Source of the DNA: Candidatus Gracilibacteria bacterium
GTDB lineage: Bacteria; Patescibacteriota; Gracilibacteria; BD1-5; JAGOOR01
Assembly: GCA_041660965.1 (NCBI GenBank)
Contig: JBAZVH010000001.1
Location: 423,016-487,015 of the forward strand
Length of the DNA stretch: 64,000 nucleotides
Direction: 5' to 3'
The first letter of the stretch is position 1. Every line of letters starts with the position of its first letter. Of this stretch, positions 63,015 through 64,000 are shown piece after piece. The notes beneath the pieces were generated by a model. The model saw nothing but the letters and a program-made list of their open reading frames with translations, did not search any database and was not told the DNA's origin. The position numbers and the translations under genes were made by a program.

Positions 63015-64000
63015 TTAAAGTGTATTCCCAGCTTTATCTTTAATAACTATCTTCTTTGATTCCGCCTGTCGATTCGCTACCCACTGTTGTGCAATCATAA
63101 ATATCGTACCAATCAGCCAGTAGAGGCCAACCCCTGCAGGGAATTGGTAGGCAAACCATGCTGCCATAGCAGGGAAAATATAGACCATCATCTTTTGCAT
63201 ATTCTGCATATCGGGCATTCCGTCATTCTTTTTTGCAACAGGAGCTGAGTCCTGAGTTTGTCGAAGGGTTTTTCTTTGTGCAAGCCACATCTGGATAAAT
63301 TGAAGTCCCCCGGTTGAGAGTCCGAGGATGATACCGACTACACCCCCACTTTTATCAAGATGCATACCATAAAAGTATGGATTTGGGACAATGTCTCGGA
63401 AATGTTGTAACCATGAAAAATTATAAAGATGCGCAAGATTTACAGGGAGCCCGATATTGAGTACTACTTGGTAGAGGACGATGAGGATAGGAATCTGGAT
63501 AAAGATTGGTAAGAGTGACCCGAGAGGATTGACTCACTCTTTTTTGTAGAGCTCCATCATCTTCATACCGATCGTTGCTTGGTCACCTTTATGGGCGTCT
63601 TGGATGGCCTTTATCTTTGGCTGAATCGTCTGCATCTTGCGTTGTGAGACGAGCATATGCTGCTGAGGCACGAGGAGGATGAGGCGAATCACGATCGTAA
63701 TAGCAACAATAGCAAAACCGAGACTGTAACCAGGAAAGATCAGAATGAGAGCTGCCAAGAGATTATAGACGGGGTTATAGAAGACCGTGCGGAAAAAGAG
63801 ACGAAACCACCCTGCCTTTGCGACGGTCACTGTCGCCTCTGAGACGACCGCATCAGGGCTCGTGTAGTCAAATCTGAGTGTTGCTTTTTCTGTCAATGGC
63901 GCAAAGGCCTCTTGAAATTGGATAATATCTTCTTTTGTCATGCCGATAAGTGGCGTTGTACTCTTTGCCGGCACTTCAATAACGCGGCAAAATCCTGTGA
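63015..64000 (-). CDS. yidC: Membrane protein insertase YidC (5'-truncated)
   Basis: The last 328 residues are present, ending TAA; the start is beyond the window. Part of the extracytoplasmic domain (EATVTVAKAGWFRLFFRTVF) precedes the Oxa1-type core: YNPVYNLLAALILIFPGYSL, AIVAITIVIRLILLVPQQHM, the Arg inside the membrane (VIRLIL), LGSLLPIFIQIPILIVLYQV and YIFPAMAAWFAYQFPAGVGLY. UGA-Gly joins ELYKKE to VNPLGS. YidC inserts membrane proteins, alone or with Sec. The C-terminus is basic. It could also start at GTG 63974, but coding continues upstream in frame. Confidence 0.95.

Noticed and set aside
1..64000. tRNA or rRNA genes
   Set aside because: No GTTCRANYC-type T-arm with a matching acceptor stem and no rRNA landmark was recognised in the gaps; a tRNA search program would settle this.

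Overview
The window comes from a bacterium that reads UGA as glycine (NCBI genetic code 25), so it most likely belongs to Gracilibacteria or Absconditabacteria (SR1) of the candidate phyla radiation. Under the standard code most genes look shattered. When in-frame TGA is read as Gly, they join into full-length proteins, and TGA falls on invariant glycines: the RNase III signature HNERLEFLGD, the Era GRPSSGKSS loop and KH GxxG loop, and GyrB RKRPGMYIG. Every complete gene called here ends in TAA or TAG. Shine-Dalgarno sites are almost absent; most starts follow a T-rich or pyrimidine-rich stretch.

Layout. 1-3362: the 3' part of a leucine-rich-repeat surface protein, convergent with a small chorismate-mutase-like gene. 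3482-9047 (minus): archaeal-type ProRS, a sigma-region-4/HARE-HTH-like regulator, and a translation/RNA cluster rpsF-ssb-rpsR-rpmF-nusB-rnc. 9048-10278: repeats and small doubtful ORFs. 10279-13975: queuosine-precursor transporter, membrane metallophosphoesterase, YvcK, and a small HtrA-like protease on the plus strand. 14047-32212 (minus): three very large secreted proteins (1645, 2281 and 2021 aa) sharing a C-terminal module and carrying FN3-like, InlB-like, EGF-like, DUF285 and LRR repeats. 32328-35234: a divergent Lgt-like protein and RNase Y. 35653-41351 (plus): type IV pilin-like proteins, Era, a FecR-like membrane protein and ComEC. 41559-46099 (minus): DMT transporter, IF-2 and an unknown membrane protein. 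46186-48954 (plus): further pilin-like/PilX-like genes. 49067-53700: gyrB and dnaK, transcribed away from each other. 53791-57364 (minus): an unknown acidic protein, NadM-like NMN adenylyltransferase, a second metallophosphoesterase and TrpRS. 57689-60648 (plus): PPK2, a flavodoxin-fold oxidoreductase and MurC. 60652-64000 (minus): NUDIX hydrolase, an unknown conserved protein, prepilin peptidase and the 3' part of yidC.

The genes describe a small cell with a conventional translation and replication core, a secretion/insertion pathway (YidC), a type IV pilus/competence apparatus (pilins, prepilin peptidase, ComEC) and a heavy investment in very large modular surface proteins, consistent with a host-attached or predatory lifestyle (inference).

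The intergenic DNA is rich in dispersed palindromic repeats. The most interesting is a family of six elements of about 110-190 bp (5113, 10029, 37455, 46500, 51240, 55219) whose terminal stem shows compensatory base changes. Other families are six exact copies of the 14-mer tccgcctaggcgga, REP-like elements with conserved flanks and freely changing complementary cores, and C-rich hairpins, one of which lies in frame inside the NadM-like gene. No rRNA, tRNA or CRISPR array was recognised.
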